Assembly (NCBI GenBank): GCA_937864115.1
Contig: CALMII010000018.1
Span: forward strand, 1 to 64,000
DNA: 64,000 bases
DNA from: an uncultured Steroidobacter sp.
GTDB taxonomy: Bacteria; Pseudomonadota; Gammaproteobacteria; Steroidobacterales; Steroidobacteraceae
Reading direction: 5' to 3'
Within the stretch, counting starts at the first letter, position 1, and each line of letters begins with the position of its first letter. This document shows, in pieces, positions 50,407-59,036 of the stretch. The position numbers and the translations under genes are program-made. The notes under the pieces were generated by a model. The model had not been told where the DNA came from, searched no databases, and saw only the letters and a list, made by a program, of their open reading frames with translations.

Positions 50407-51039
50407 ATGACGAGCCGGCCCACTACGACACGAAGAAATTTCCAGCACCCCAAGGGCAGGCGGGCGGTCCTGGGACTGTTGTGCGCGATCGGGCTGGCGA
50501 CGCTCTCGGCTTCCGCGGGGGCGGCGGCCCCGGCGCTCAAGGCAGGCGTGTTCGATCCGCCGCGGGTGGCACCGGACTTCTCGCTGCAAGGCTCGGGCGG
50601 TGCGCCGCTGAAGCTCAGCGACTATCGCGGCCGGGTCGTCCTGCTGGGATTCGGCTTCACGTCCTGTCCCGATGTCTGTCCCACGACGCTGTCGGTGCTG
50701 GCGGCGGCGCGCAAGAAACTCGGCGCGGCGGCTTCTGACGCACAGGTCATCTACCTGACCGTCGATCCGGAACGCGATACCGCCGCGCGCATGAAGCAGT
50801 ACCTCGGCACCTTCGATCCGACGTTCGTGGGCGGCACCGGTACGGTCGATCAGATGGCAGCCGTGCGCAAGGACTACGGCATCCAGGCAGAGAAGAAGGT
50901 GTTCGGCAACAACTACATGGTCGCGCATTCGTCCTACGTGTACCTGATCGACCGCAAGGGCGCGCTGCGTGCGCTCATGCCCTACGGGCACACGCCGGAT
51001 GATTACGTGCACGACCTCCGGGTCCTGCTGAGCGAATGA
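50407..51039 (+). CDS. SCO1/SenC family copper-binding thioredoxin-fold protein
   Basis: A 210-residue protein with a signal or anchor (RAVLGLLCAIGLATLSASAG) and the SCO fold: LLGFGFTSCPDVCPTTLS with the copper-binding CxxxC, LTVDPERDTAARMKQYL, and the distal ligand His in MVAHSSYVYLID. SCO proteins deliver copper or reduce thiols during cytochrome oxidase assembly. No oxidase genes are nearby. Its stop overlaps the next gene's start (ATGA). Confidence 0.92.
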   Translation: MTSRPTTTRRNFQHPKGRRAVLGLLCAIGLATLSASAGAAAPALKAGVFDPPRVAPDFSLQGSGGAPLKLSDYRGRVVLLGFGFTSCPDVCPTTLSVLAAARKKLGAAASDAQVIYLTVDPERDTAARMKQYLGTFDPTFVGGTGTVDQMAAVRKDYGIQAEKKVFGNNYMVAHSSYVYLIDRKGALRALMPYGHTPDDYVHDLRVLLSE

Positions 51040-51473
51040 AGTCTCGTGCCGGTGCAGCGATCGGCGGAGCGTTCGCAGTCGGGCTACTGGCGATTCTGGG
51101 CTGGGCGGGGTTCGCTCCGATCGACAAACCTGCGTCGCGCGAGGAAGTGTTCGAGATTCCGCAGGGAACGTGGGCGCGGCGCATGGCCGGCGATCTGGTG
51201 GACATCCTGCCGAACGAGATCCGGTTGACGCTCGGTGTGAACGACGTGCTGCTGCTCAGGAATCTCGACGATGTGCCGCAGACGTTTGGCCCGGCACTGA
51301 TGATGCCGGGACAGAGTTTCCGGCTGCCGTTCGAAGTGGCTTCGGAGTACCAGTTCGCATGCACGGCGCACGCGAGCGGGCAGATGACGGTCATCGTCTA
51401 TCCGGAACCGTCGACGCCGTGGAGACGCATCGCCTGGCGTGTGCGCGAGCAATGGTCGAAGTTGAAAGCGTGA
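51036..51473 (+). CDS. Cupredoxin-like periplasmic protein, N-terminally anchored
   Basis: A 145-residue protein with one N-terminal helix (GGAFAVGLLAILGWAGF) and a cupredoxin-type beta-sandwich. The C-terminal copper loop CTAHASGQM has Cys, His and Met at type-1 spacing. The usual upstream His is replaced by Gln in LDDVPQTFGP, so the site would be incomplete or altered. Coupled by ATGA to the SCO gene, suggesting SCO loads copper onto it. Confidence 0.75.
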   Translation: MKSRAGAAIGGAFAVGLLAILGWAGFAPIDKPASREEVFEIPQGTWARRMAGDLVDILPNEIRLTLGVNDVLLLRNLDDVPQTFGPALMMPGQSFRLPFEVASEYQFACTAHASGQMTVIVYPEPSTPWRRIAWRVREQWSKLKA

Positions 51474-51489
51474 GAGAACAAGAACAGGT

Positions 51490-52248
51490 ATGGAACGGGT
51501 AAAGCAATCACTACCGGCACTCGCCATCGTCGCGCTGCTTATCGGCGCGTGGTGGATCAGCGTCGTCGTCACGAAGAGCATGATCTTCCCGTCGCCCTGG
51601 AAGGTGGTGACGGGCACGGCCGAGCTGATCGAGGACGGAACATTGTGGATGCACATCGGTGCGTCGCTCATGCGCGTCGGCGCCGGCTTTTTTCTGGCTG
51701 TCATCGTGGCCATTCCGCTCGGACTCTGGATGGGGTGGGTGCGCGGGGCGTATGACACGCTGAATCCGCTGTTCCAGATCCTGCGCCCGATCTCGCCGAT
51801 CGCCTGGATCCCGATTGCCATTCTCTGGTTTGGCGTCGGCAACGCATCGCCCATCTATCTCATCTTCATCTCGTCGGTCTTTCCGATGATCGTGCAGACC
51901 GTCGTCGGCGTGCACACGATCGAGAAGCGCTATCTCAGGGCCGCGGAGAATTTCGGCGTGTCGCGCTACACGCTGTTCACGCAGGTCGTCATACCGGCCG
52001 TGCTGCCGCAGATCATCGTCGGCATGCGCATCGGCCTTGGCGTGGCGTGGCTCGTCGTGGTGGCGGCCGAGATGATCGCGCTGCGCTCGGGACTCGGCTA
52101 CATGATCATGGATTCGCGTAACGCCGGTAACCGTTACGACCTCGTGATCGCCGGCATGATCATCATCGGTCTCATCGGGCTGATGCTCGACGGGAGCATG
52201 CGGATGCTCGAAGGGTTGAAGCTGGTGCGGTGGCGCTATGTCCATTGA
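51490..52248 (+). CDS. ABC transporter permease, SsuC/TauC type
   Basis: A 252-residue inner-membrane permease with six helices and the BPD signature around YLRAAENFGVSRYTLFTQVV and IPAVLPQIIVGMRIGLGVAW. It belongs to the nitrate/sulfonate/bicarbonate subfamily and should pair with the ATPase downstream and the binding protein at 49261. Confidence 0.93.
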   Translation: MERVKQSLPALAIVALLIGAWWISVVVTKSMIFPSPWKVVTGTAELIEDGTLWMHIGASLMRVGAGFFLAVIVAIPLGLWMGWVRGAYDTLNPLFQILRPISPIAWIPIAILWFGVGNASPIYLIFISSVFPMIVQTVVGVHTIEKRYLRAAENFGVSRYTLFTQVVIPAVLPQIIVGMRIGLGVAWLVVVAAEMIALRSGLGYMIMDSRNAGNRYDLVIAGMIIIGLIGLMLDGSMRMLEGLKLVRWRYVH

Positions 52249-52300
52249 AGCGGATAGCGAATGGCGGATCGTGAATGGCAGGAACGAGAGAGAGCGGCCA

Positions 52301-53059
52301 GTGCATCCCATCAAGATCGAAGTGCGCGATCTGCGCAAGAGTTTCGTCAAGGACGGCAGTGCGCTCAACGTCGTCGATGACGTGAGCTTTTCCGTGCGCG
52401 ACGGCGAGTTCGTCGCCATCGTCGGACCATCGGGCTGCGGCAAGTCGACGCTGATGAACATCATCGCCGGCTTCATCCAGCCGGATCAGGGCGCGGTGAT
52501 CATCGACGGCAAGCCGCGCAACAAACCCAACGCGAAGGGCATCCTGATCTCGCAGCACGGCTCGGTGTTCCCGTGGCTCACCGTGCAGGAGAACCTGATG
52601 TTCGGTCTCAACGGTCACTCGCCGGCGAAGAAGGTGGAGATCGCGGATCACTACGCGGCGATCGTCGGGCTGACGGGCTTCGAGAAGAGTTACCCGCATG
52701 AATTGTCGGGCGGCATGCTGAAGCGTGCCGAGATCGCGCGCGCACTGGCCGTCCGGCCGGAAGTGCTCTACATGGACGAGCCCTTCTCGGCGCTGGATGC
52801 GCTCATGAGCCTGCGCATGCGCAACGAGTTGCTGCGCATCCTCGCTCAGGAGCGTCACACGGTGATGCTCATCACCCATGATGTGGAGGAGGCGATCCAC
52901 CTCGCCGATCGCATCATGGTCCTGTCGCCGCGGCCGACCCGGATCCAGGCGAGCTTCGATGTGCCGTTCCCGCATCCGCGCAAGCTGGCGAGTCCGGAGG
53001 CGCAGGAGTTGCGTGTGGCGATTCTGAGGGAGCTGGGAGTGGATGCGTACGGCGATTGA
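52301..53059 (+). CDS. ABC transporter ATP-binding protein, SsuB/TauB type
   Basis: A 252-residue ATPase: Walker A GPSGCGKSTLMN, Q-loop ISQHGSVFPWLTVQENL, signature LSGGMLKRAEIARAL (ML where MR/QQ is usual), Walker B VLYMDEPFSALDAL and switch His in MLITHDVEEA. I prefer the GTG at 52301 (VHPIKIEVRDL). The ATG at 52238 would add 21 residues encoded by imperfect AATGGCGGATCGTGAATGGC repeats that are not part of the family. Confidence 0.9.
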   Translation: MHPIKIEVRDLRKSFVKDGSALNVVDDVSFSVRDGEFVAIVGPSGCGKSTLMNIIAGFIQPDQGAVIIDGKPRNKPNAKGILISQHGSVFPWLTVQENLMFGLNGHSPAKKVEIADHYAAIVGLTGFEKSYPHELSGGMLKRAEIARALAVRPEVLYMDEPFSALDALMSLRMRNELLRILAQERHTVMLITHDVEEAIHLADRIMVLSPRPTRIQASFDVPFPHPRKLASPEAQELRVAILRELGVDAYGD

Positions 53060-53061
53060 TC

Positions 53062-53168
53062 CTGTGGGGCCGGCTGTAGCCGAATGGCACTGACTCAAGG
53101 ATCTGCTCTGCCTGTGGGGCCGGCTTTAGCCGGCCTTTTAAGGAGTCAGGCTGAAGCCTGACCTACAG
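53062..53168. repeat. Family A repeats, one partial and one complete
   Basis: A broken A hairpin (CCTGTGGGGCCGGCTGTAGC) is followed 50 bases later by a complete A element, after the ABC operon. Confidence 0.88.
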
Positions 53169-53186
53169 AAAGAAGCCGGTCGCAGG

Positions 53187-53894
53187 TCATTCACCGTCGA
53201 GTGCATCCAGAAATGCTTTCGCGAACTGCGGTCCGAGGCCGGCCTCTTCGTGCTTGAAGTAGACGTAGACCTCTTTGCATCCGGCCGTGGCGTCGCGAAT
53301 ACGCGCCGCCCAGCCCGCGATATCGTCCGGAGAATAGCCTTCGTCGCGCAGGCGGAAATATGCATAGTCGGCCGTCAGGACGAGCGGCGTGGTCATCGTC
53401 ACGCTGTCGGCGACGCACAGGGCGAGGTTGCGCGCCCGCAGCCGCGCATAGACTTCTTCGTTCAGCCATGAGCCGTGACGGAACTCGAAGGCGCCGCACG
53501 TGCCTTCCGGCAGGGTTTCCAGGAAGGCATCGAGCAACGGCAGGTTCTGGCGCAGGCTCGGCGGCAGCTGGAAGAGCAGGGCGCCGAGCTTCGGTCCGAG
53601 CCTGGCGGCCGTCTCGACGAAATATTTCACCGAGTCCGCGCAATCGTGCAGCTTCGCTTCGTGCGTGATCCGCTTCGGCGCCTTCAGCGTCAGTTTGAAG
53701 CGGGCCGGTGTGGCGTCGTTCCACCCCTGCAGCGTCTTCGCATTCGGCATCCGGTAGTAGGTGTAGTTGATCTCGACCGTCGTCAGCCGCTGCGCGTAGT
53801 ACGGCAGCATCTGGTCGCCGGCGATCTTCTGCGGATAGAAGCCGCCCTTCCATTCGTCGTAGTTGTAACCGGAGGTGCCGACCCAGAGCGCCAT
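53187..53894 (-). CDS. DUF72 family protein (YecE-like TIM barrel)
   Basis: A 235-residue protein: start VGTSGYNYDEWKGGFYP, then YAQRLTTVEINYTYYRMP, FKLTLKAPKRITH, GALLFQLPPSL, FEFRHGSWLNEEVY, and the terminal YVYFKHEEAGLGP. This is a textbook DUF72/YecE sequence of standard length. The fold resembles xylose-isomerase-like barrels; function unknown. Confidence 0.93.
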   Translation of the reverse strand: MALWVGTSGYNYDEWKGGFYPQKIAGDQMLPYYAQRLTTVEINYTYYRMPNAKTLQGWNDATPARFKLTLKAPKRITHEAKLHDCADSVKYFVETAARLGPKLGALLFQLPPSLRQNLPLLDAFLETLPEGTCGAFEFRHGSWLNEEVYARLRARNLALCVADSVTMTTPLVLTADYAYFRLRDEGYSPDDIAGWAARIRDATAGCKEVYVYFKHEEAGLGPQFAKAFLDALDGE

Positions 53895-53913
53895 GACGTC
53901 CTCGGAGGGAGAA

Positions 53914-54055
53914 GTTTCACACGGAGTTCACGGAGAACACGGAGTTCAAGACAAAGAGAAGAAAGTTTCCACGGGGGACACGGGGAACACGGGGACAAGA
54001 AGATTTCTTTCTGTTCCGAGCCCCGTGTTCCCCGTGTCCCCCGTGGAAATTCTTC
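53914..54055. repeat. Family B repeat lacking the right outer arm
   Basis: Left outer arm TTTCACACGGAGTTCACGGA and both inner arms (TTTCCACGGGG / CCCCGTGGAAA) are present. The closing TCCGTGTGAAA arm is missing. Confidence 0.88.
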
Positions 54056-54061
54056 TTCCTC

Positions 54062-54886
54062 CTACTCTGCAGAGACGAGACGACGGTACTGGCCGAGGTG
54101 ACGGATGGCGTGCTGTGCCTTGCCCATCGCTTCGTACAGGCGGGCGAGGTTGAAATGGCCGTCGGCCAGCGTCGGGTCTTCGGTGATTGCCGCCTGATAG
54201 GCCTCGACCGCGGCGGCGGGCCGGTCCAGGTCTTCCATCAGCACGCCGAGGTTGAACATGAGAACAGGATCCGGTCCGCACTGTTCCATCGCGCGCCGAT
54301 AAATGATCTCGGCTTCGCCGGTCTGATGCTGCTCGTGGAGCAGCCGACCGAGGTTGATCCACGCGGCGCAGTGATCGGGTTCGGCTGCGACCACGCGCTC
54401 ATAGGCGGCGCGCGCTTCCTGCGGATTGCTCGTTTCGAGTTCGAGTGCCCGATCGAACCAGTCATCGACATCCTGCGCTTCGGAATCGGCGGCTTCCTCC
54501 TTGCGCTCGACGACGCGCACGACGCCGTTCTCGACGCTGACGTCGAAGCCCAGCACATACTGGCCGCTGTCGGCATGGAAATGATTCCTGCCGTCGCGCA
54601 CCACCACTTCGTCGCCGATCGCGCTGATGCTGAGACCGGAGAGCGGTGCTTCTTCGGGCAGGTGGCGCCGCAGATCCTGCAGCGAGCGATTGATACGACG
54701 TACGGGGACTTTCGCTTCGAGCAGCGACCGCGCGGCCCGCAGCACGATGAGATCCTGAAAGGAGAAGCGCAGTTCGCGCTTCGGTCCCCGTTCCGGCTTG
54801 ACGAAGCCGTTCTTGATCAGCCCGCGCAACGTACTGCGCGAGAGGCGCAGGATTCGTTCGATGTCGGCGGCGCTGTAGGTCTGCAT
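54062..54886 (-). CDS. MerR-like HTH protein with C-terminal TPR repeats
   Basis: A 274-residue protein. Residues 1-70 are a MerR-type helix-turn-helix (TYSAADIERILRLSRSTLRG, RELRFSFQDLIVLRAARSLL). Residues about 150-265 are TPRs (AAWINLGRLLHEQHQTGEAE, LMFNLGVLMEDLDRPAAAVE, ADGHFNLARLYEAMGKAQHA). Located just downstream of ku on the same strand but separated by a family A repeat. It may regulate the end-joining genes; that is inference from position. Confidence 0.85.
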   Translation of the reverse strand: MQTYSAADIERILRLSRSTLRGLIKNGFVKPERGPKRELRFSFQDLIVLRAARSLLEAKVPVRRINRSLQDLRRHLPEEAPLSGLSISAIGDEVVVRDGRNHFHADSGQYVLGFDVSVENGVVRVVERKEEAADSEAQDVDDWFDRALELETSNPQEARAAYERVVAAEPDHCAAWINLGRLLHEQHQTGEAEIIYRRAMEQCGPDPVLMFNLGVLMEDLDRPAAAVEAYQAAITEDPTLADGHFNLARLYEAMGKAQHAIRHLGQYRRLVSAE

Positions 54887-54910
54887 CGGATCCAGGCGAT
54901 CTGTTTCTTT

Positions 54911-54967
54911 CTGTAGGTCAGGCTTCAGCCTGACTCCGAAAATGGCCGGCTGAAGCCGGCCCCACAG
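54911..54967. repeat. Family A dispersed repeat
   Basis: Complete A element between ku and the MerR-TPR gene. Confidence 0.9.
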
Positions 54968-54980
54968 TAAGAAGCTCTAG

Positions 54981-55853
54981 CTACCTCTTGCCCGCTTTCC
55001 GGGCCACCTTCGCCGGCTGTTCGACGCGCTTGGCCGCCTTGCGCGGGCCGAGCTTCGAGACGCTGGCTTTCGCGGTGTCGCTCTTTTCCAGGCTGGCGCG
55101 CAGGGCATCCATGAGATCGATGACCTTGCCGCCGGTTTCGGGCTGCGCTTCGGACACGGAAATTTCCTGGCCTTCGACTTTCTTCTGGATGGCAGCTTCG
55201 ATGCGTACGCGCACGTCATCGGTGTAGGCGGTCGGGTCGAACGAGGTTGCCGATTGCTGGTCGATGAGCTGGCGGGCGAGTTTCAGCTCCTGCGGTTTCA
55301 CATCGATCTTGGCGACGTCCATCTCGGTAGCGGGCCGGACATCGGACGCGAAGTACAGCTGCTGCATCGTCAGCACATCGCCCACCGGCCGCAGCGCCAC
55401 GATGTGGGATTTTCCGCGCGAAGCCCAGTGCGCGACGGCACAGCGCTTCGATTCCTTGAGTGCTTCGACCAGCAGGGCATAGGGCTTGGCTGCGCCCTTG
55501 TCCGGTGCGAGGTAGTAGGTCTTGTCGAAGTAGACGGGATCGATCGCTTCGATGGGCACGAACTCGGAGATGTCGACGGAGTGCGTGCCGACTTCCTCGA
55601 GCTGCTTGATCTCTTCCGGCGTGAAGCGGACGTACTGGTCCTTGGCGAATTCGTAACCCTTCACCATCTCGCCGCGATCGACGATCACGCCTTCCTTCTG
55701 GCAGATGTACTGCTGCTTGAGGCGCGAGCCACACGTCGCATGCAGCAGATTGAAGGAGATGGCATTGCTCGACTGCGTGGCCGAGTAAAGCTTCACCGGA
55801 ATGGCGACGAGTCCGAAGGAAATCGTCAGGGAACCGATAGAACGTGCGGCCAT
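54981..55853 (-). CDS. ku: Ku protein (non-homologous end joining)
   Basis: A 290-residue bacterial Ku: ISFGLVAIPVKLYSAT, FNLLHATCGSRLKQQYIC, VKGYEFAKDQYVRFTPEEI, YYLAPDKGAAKPYALL and a Lys/Arg-rich C-terminal tail. It forms a ring-shaped homodimer on DNA ends and recruits LigD. Same strand and immediately downstream of ligD (gap of 88 bases), a standard NHEJ pair. Confidence 0.96.
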   Translation of the reverse strand: MAARSIGSLTISFGLVAIPVKLYSATQSSNAISFNLLHATCGSRLKQQYICQKEGVIVDRGEMVKGYEFAKDQYVRFTPEEIKQLEEVGTHSVDISEFVPIEAIDPVYFDKTYYLAPDKGAAKPYALLVEALKESKRCAVAHWASRGKSHIVALRPVGDVLTMQQLYFASDVRPATEMDVAKIDVKPQELKLARQLIDQQSATSFDPTAYTDDVRVRIEAAIQKKVEGQEISVSEAQPETGGKVIDLMDALRASLEKSDTAKASVSKLGPRKAAKRVEQPAKVARKAGKR

Positions 55854-55941
55854 GGCTGCCTCTTGTTTGCCGTCTGCCGAGTGGGAATGCCTCGCGCCTC
55901 AAGGACGTTCCGGCAGCCACTATTCCGACCTGCTTACCGAG

Positions 55942-58644
55942 TTATTTTCGACCGTTACTTCCGAAGACTTTCGCAAGATTCTGTTTTATCGAAAGAACAT
56001 CATGCCACCGGTCGCCGGTCTTTTCCAAGCGCTCGAGCACGTTTCGCATGGTGAAGTGCCCGGGTTCGGCGGCTTCCAGCTCCTCCCAGGTCAGGGGCAT
56101 GGAGACCGGGGCCCCCGGCACCCCGCGGGGGGAATAGGCCACGTTCAGGGTCTTGCCCCGGACATTCATGTTGTAGTCGATGAAGATCTTGCCGGTCCGT
56201 TTCACCACGGCCCATTCCAGGGTCACTTCCTTCGGATGGGCCTGCATGACGTGACGGCCGACCAGCTCGCAGAGGTGGCGGGCCTCGTCGAAGGTCAGGC
56301 TGCGCTCGATCGGCACGAACACGTGCAGGCCCGTCTTGCCGGACGTCTTCACCCGCGCCGTGAGCGACATTTCCTTGAGCAGGTCGTTGATCCAGAAGGC
56401 CACGCGTTTGCCGACGGCAAAGCCTTTCTTGTTGAGCTCCGGCTCGGCGCCCTTCGCTTCCTTGCCGGAATAGATGTACGGATCGATGTCGAAGACCAGG
56501 TAGTCGGGATAGTTCAGCACCGAGGCTTCCATCGACTCGATGGAACTGTCGTAGTCGGTGCTCTTGCTCTTCGAATCCGCGGCGACTTTCGCGCGCGAAT
56601 GCCAGACGTGGAATTCGAGCGTGCCGACCTGGCCGAGCCACAGCAGCGTCGGCAGATTGTTGCCCATCACGTATTCATGCTTGCCTTCGCGATGCTCGGA
56701 AAACACCGAGACGGTCTCCACGAACGCCGGCCGTTCCTGCTCCCAATGCTTCTGGAAGAAACGCTCGCCGCCGATGCCTTCGGGCATGCGGATCAGGGTG
56801 AGCGGCCGGTCGCGCAGGTGCGGAATCATGAAGGGCGCCACGCGCGCGAGATAGCGCAGATGCTCGCGCTTGGTGATGGCAGGAAATTTCGCGGCCTTGT
56901 CGGCCGGCCAGTATTCGCGATCGAGATTGGTCAGGCGGATCTTCGCATCGCCGACGACGAGCTCGAGCTGCTGCGCCTTGTTGTCCAGCTGTTCGAGCAC
57001 CGACTCGATGTCGTTCGTCGGTGTCTTCTTCGGCTTGGCGCCGCCGGCCTTCCTGTCCGGCCCGGTGCGGACTGCCTTCGGTTCGATGTCATTGCGCAGG
57101 CGCAGGAAGATCGGGCTGCGCAGGTGCCCGTCCGGCGTCCATGCATCGAACTGGATTTCTGCCACCAGCTCGGGCTTCAACCACGTGGCCGGTGCATTGA
57201 GCGGCGGCTTCTCCGCGAACGGCGAGGTCTTCGTTTCGAGCGTGCTCGCGTACGCGAGAATCTGCTTGATGGACGCGTCCGTCAGGCCGGAGCCGGAGTG
57301 AGCCACGTAGCGCAGTTGCCGGCCCTTGTAGTAACCGAGCACCAGCGCCCCCAGCTTGCCGCGGCCGCGACGTCCCTGGGTATAGCCGCCCACGACGAAC
57401 TCGCCGGTGCGTCTCGACTTGTACTTCACCCAGGCGGCGGAACGCTTGCCCGGTTGATACACGCTGTCGCACCGCTTCGCGACGATGCCTTCGAAGCCGC
57501 TGGCCAGCGACGCTGAGAACAGTTGCTCGGCATCATGCGATGCATGCACGAGCTGCACGTGTGCCGACGGCAGCAGGCATTGCGTCAGATAACGGCGACG
57601 TTCCAGGTAGGTCGCGCCGCGCAGATTCATGCCGGCGAAGTGCAGCAGGTCGAAGCACAGGAAAATGACGGGATTGTCGCGCCGCGCAGCGCCGAGTTCC
57701 TTCGCGCCCTTGCGCTGTGCACGATTCTGCAGCGCGTTGAAGGAGGGCTTGCCGTCGTCGTCGAGCGCGACGATCTCGCCGTCCAGCAGCATGGTATCGA
57801 CGTGCTGCTGCTGCAGTTCTTCGACGACTTCCGGAAACAGCGGCGTGAGATCGATGCCGCGGCGCGACTGCAGAAAGACATTGCCCTCGTCGATGTAGGC
57901 CAGCACGCGATAGCCATCGAGCTTGGGTTCGTACATCCAGTCGGCCTGCGTCTGCGGATCGTCGCCCGATTCCGCCAGCATCGGTTCGAGTTGCTGCGGC
58001 AGCGCTTCGGCGGGCCCCGCGGGTGCAAGCAATCTCGCCGAGAGACGCTGCCGATCGACGTCGGCGATTTCATCCAGCGTGACGCCGGAAAGCACCGAGG
58101 TGTTCTGCGCCAGCAGCGTGTCGACGCCGGCGAAGCGATCCTTGTGCTTGATGAGCAGCCACTGCTTGTCCGTGGAGGTGCGGACCAGCGCGAACGATCC
58201 CTTCAGCTTCTCGCCGCGCAGAAAGAAACTCAGCTTGCCGTTCGCGAGTTCGCGTCGCAGCCGTTCTTCCGCTTCCTCGCGATCGCCGAACGAATACCTG
58301 CCACCCTCGTCCGGCGAATAGACGCCGCAGTCCCAGACGATGACATTGCCCGCGCCGTACTGCTTCTCCGGGATCACGCCCTCGAACGATGCGTAATCGA
58401 ACGGATGATCTTCCACTTCGACCGCCAGCCGCTTCTCGCCGACCTGCAGCGACGGACCCTTCGGCACGGCCCAGGATTTGAGCACGCCATCGAGTTCGAG
58501 CCGGAAGTCGTAGTGCAGGCGTCGCGCCGCGTGCTTCTGCACGATGAACAGCAGCGGCCCGCTGCGCTCCACGAGCTTCGGCCCCGGCTCCGGCGTGCGC
58601 GTGAACTTGCGCTTCGCGGCGTATTTTTCCAGCGGACGTTTCAT
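55942..58644 (-). CDS. ligD: Multifunctional DNA ligase D
   Basis: A 900-residue protein with domain order phosphoesterase - ligase - polymerase. The N-terminal 3'-phosphoesterase has FIVQKHAARRLHYDFRLELD. The ATP-dependent ligase has the adenylated Lys in YEPKLDGYRVLAY and later motif GFEGIVAKR. The C-terminal primase-like polymerase has LVFDIDPY with the metal-binding Asp pair and SGKTGLHVFVPIER. It fills in and seals double-strand breaks held by Ku. Confidence 0.97.
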   Translation of the reverse strand: MKRPLEKYAAKRKFTRTPEPGPKLVERSGPLLFIVQKHAARRLHYDFRLELDGVLKSWAVPKGPSLQVGEKRLAVEVEDHPFDYASFEGVIPEKQYGAGNVIVWDCGVYSPDEGGRYSFGDREEAEERLRRELANGKLSFFLRGEKLKGSFALVRTSTDKQWLLIKHKDRFAGVDTLLAQNTSVLSGVTLDEIADVDRQRLSARLLAPAGPAEALPQQLEPMLAESGDDPQTQADWMYEPKLDGYRVLAYIDEGNVFLQSRRGIDLTPLFPEVVEELQQQHVDTMLLDGEIVALDDDGKPSFNALQNRAQRKGAKELGAARRDNPVIFLCFDLLHFAGMNLRGATYLERRRYLTQCLLPSAHVQLVHASHDAEQLFSASLASGFEGIVAKRCDSVYQPGKRSAAWVKYKSRRTGEFVVGGYTQGRRGRGKLGALVLGYYKGRQLRYVAHSGSGLTDASIKQILAYASTLETKTSPFAEKPPLNAPATWLKPELVAEIQFDAWTPDGHLRSPIFLRLRNDIEPKAVRTGPDRKAGGAKPKKTPTNDIESVLEQLDNKAQQLELVVGDAKIRLTNLDREYWPADKAAKFPAITKREHLRYLARVAPFMIPHLRDRPLTLIRMPEGIGGERFFQKHWEQERPAFVETVSVFSEHREGKHEYVMGNNLPTLLWLGQVGTLEFHVWHSRAKVAADSKSKSTDYDSSIESMEASVLNYPDYLVFDIDPYIYSGKEAKGAEPELNKKGFAVGKRVAFWINDLLKEMSLTARVKTSGKTGLHVFVPIERSLTFDEARHLCELVGRHVMQAHPKEVTLEWAVVKRTGKIFIDYNMNVRGKTLNVAYSPRGVPGAPVSMPLTWEELEAAEPGHFTMRNVLERLEKTGDRWHDVLSIKQNLAKVFGSNGRK

Positions 58645-58657
58645 GAAGAGGAAGAAT

Positions 58658-58835
58658 GTTTCACACGGAGATCACGGAGTCCACGGAGGTCGGAAGAAGA
58701 ATTTCCACGGGGGAGGAAGGGGAACACGGGGAGCACGGGGTTCGGAACGGAAAAGTTCTTCTTCCCCGTGTCCCCCGTGTTCCCCTTCCTTCCCCGTGGA
58801 AATTCTCTTCTCCGTGATCTCCGTGTGAAACATTC
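58658..58835. repeat. Family B nested palindromic repeat, complete
   Basis: All four arms are present: TTTCACACGGAG, TTTCCACGGGG, CCCCGTGGAAA and CTCCGTGTGAAA, filling the gap upstream of ligD. Confidence 0.9.
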
Positions 58836-59036
58836 TTACTCGAGCTTCCCGATGAACCGCCACACGGCGATGAGGACACCGAAGCCGAAGTAGAGGCCGA
58901 ACAGGGCGATGAGCATCAGCAGCGCCATCTGAAACGTGATGACGTGTTTGACGAGCAGCGTCAGCACGGCGGCGATCAGGAGCGTGAACGAGGCCACGAC
59001 GGTCGCGACGATCCGGAGTTTGCGGGTGTCGCTCAT
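58836..59036 (-). CDS. Small two-helix membrane protein
   Basis: A 66-residue protein with two hydrophobic helices (IVATVVASFTLLIAAVLTLL and ALLMLIALFGLYFGFGVLI) and a short basic end. The ATG at 59036 overlaps the stop of the upstream hydrolase as ATGA, which is why I choose it over the earlier in-frame Met. Function unknown. Confidence 0.6.
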   Translation of the reverse strand: MSDTRKLRIVATVVASFTLLIAAVLTLLVKHVITFQMALLMLIALFGLYFGFGVLIAVWRFIGKLE

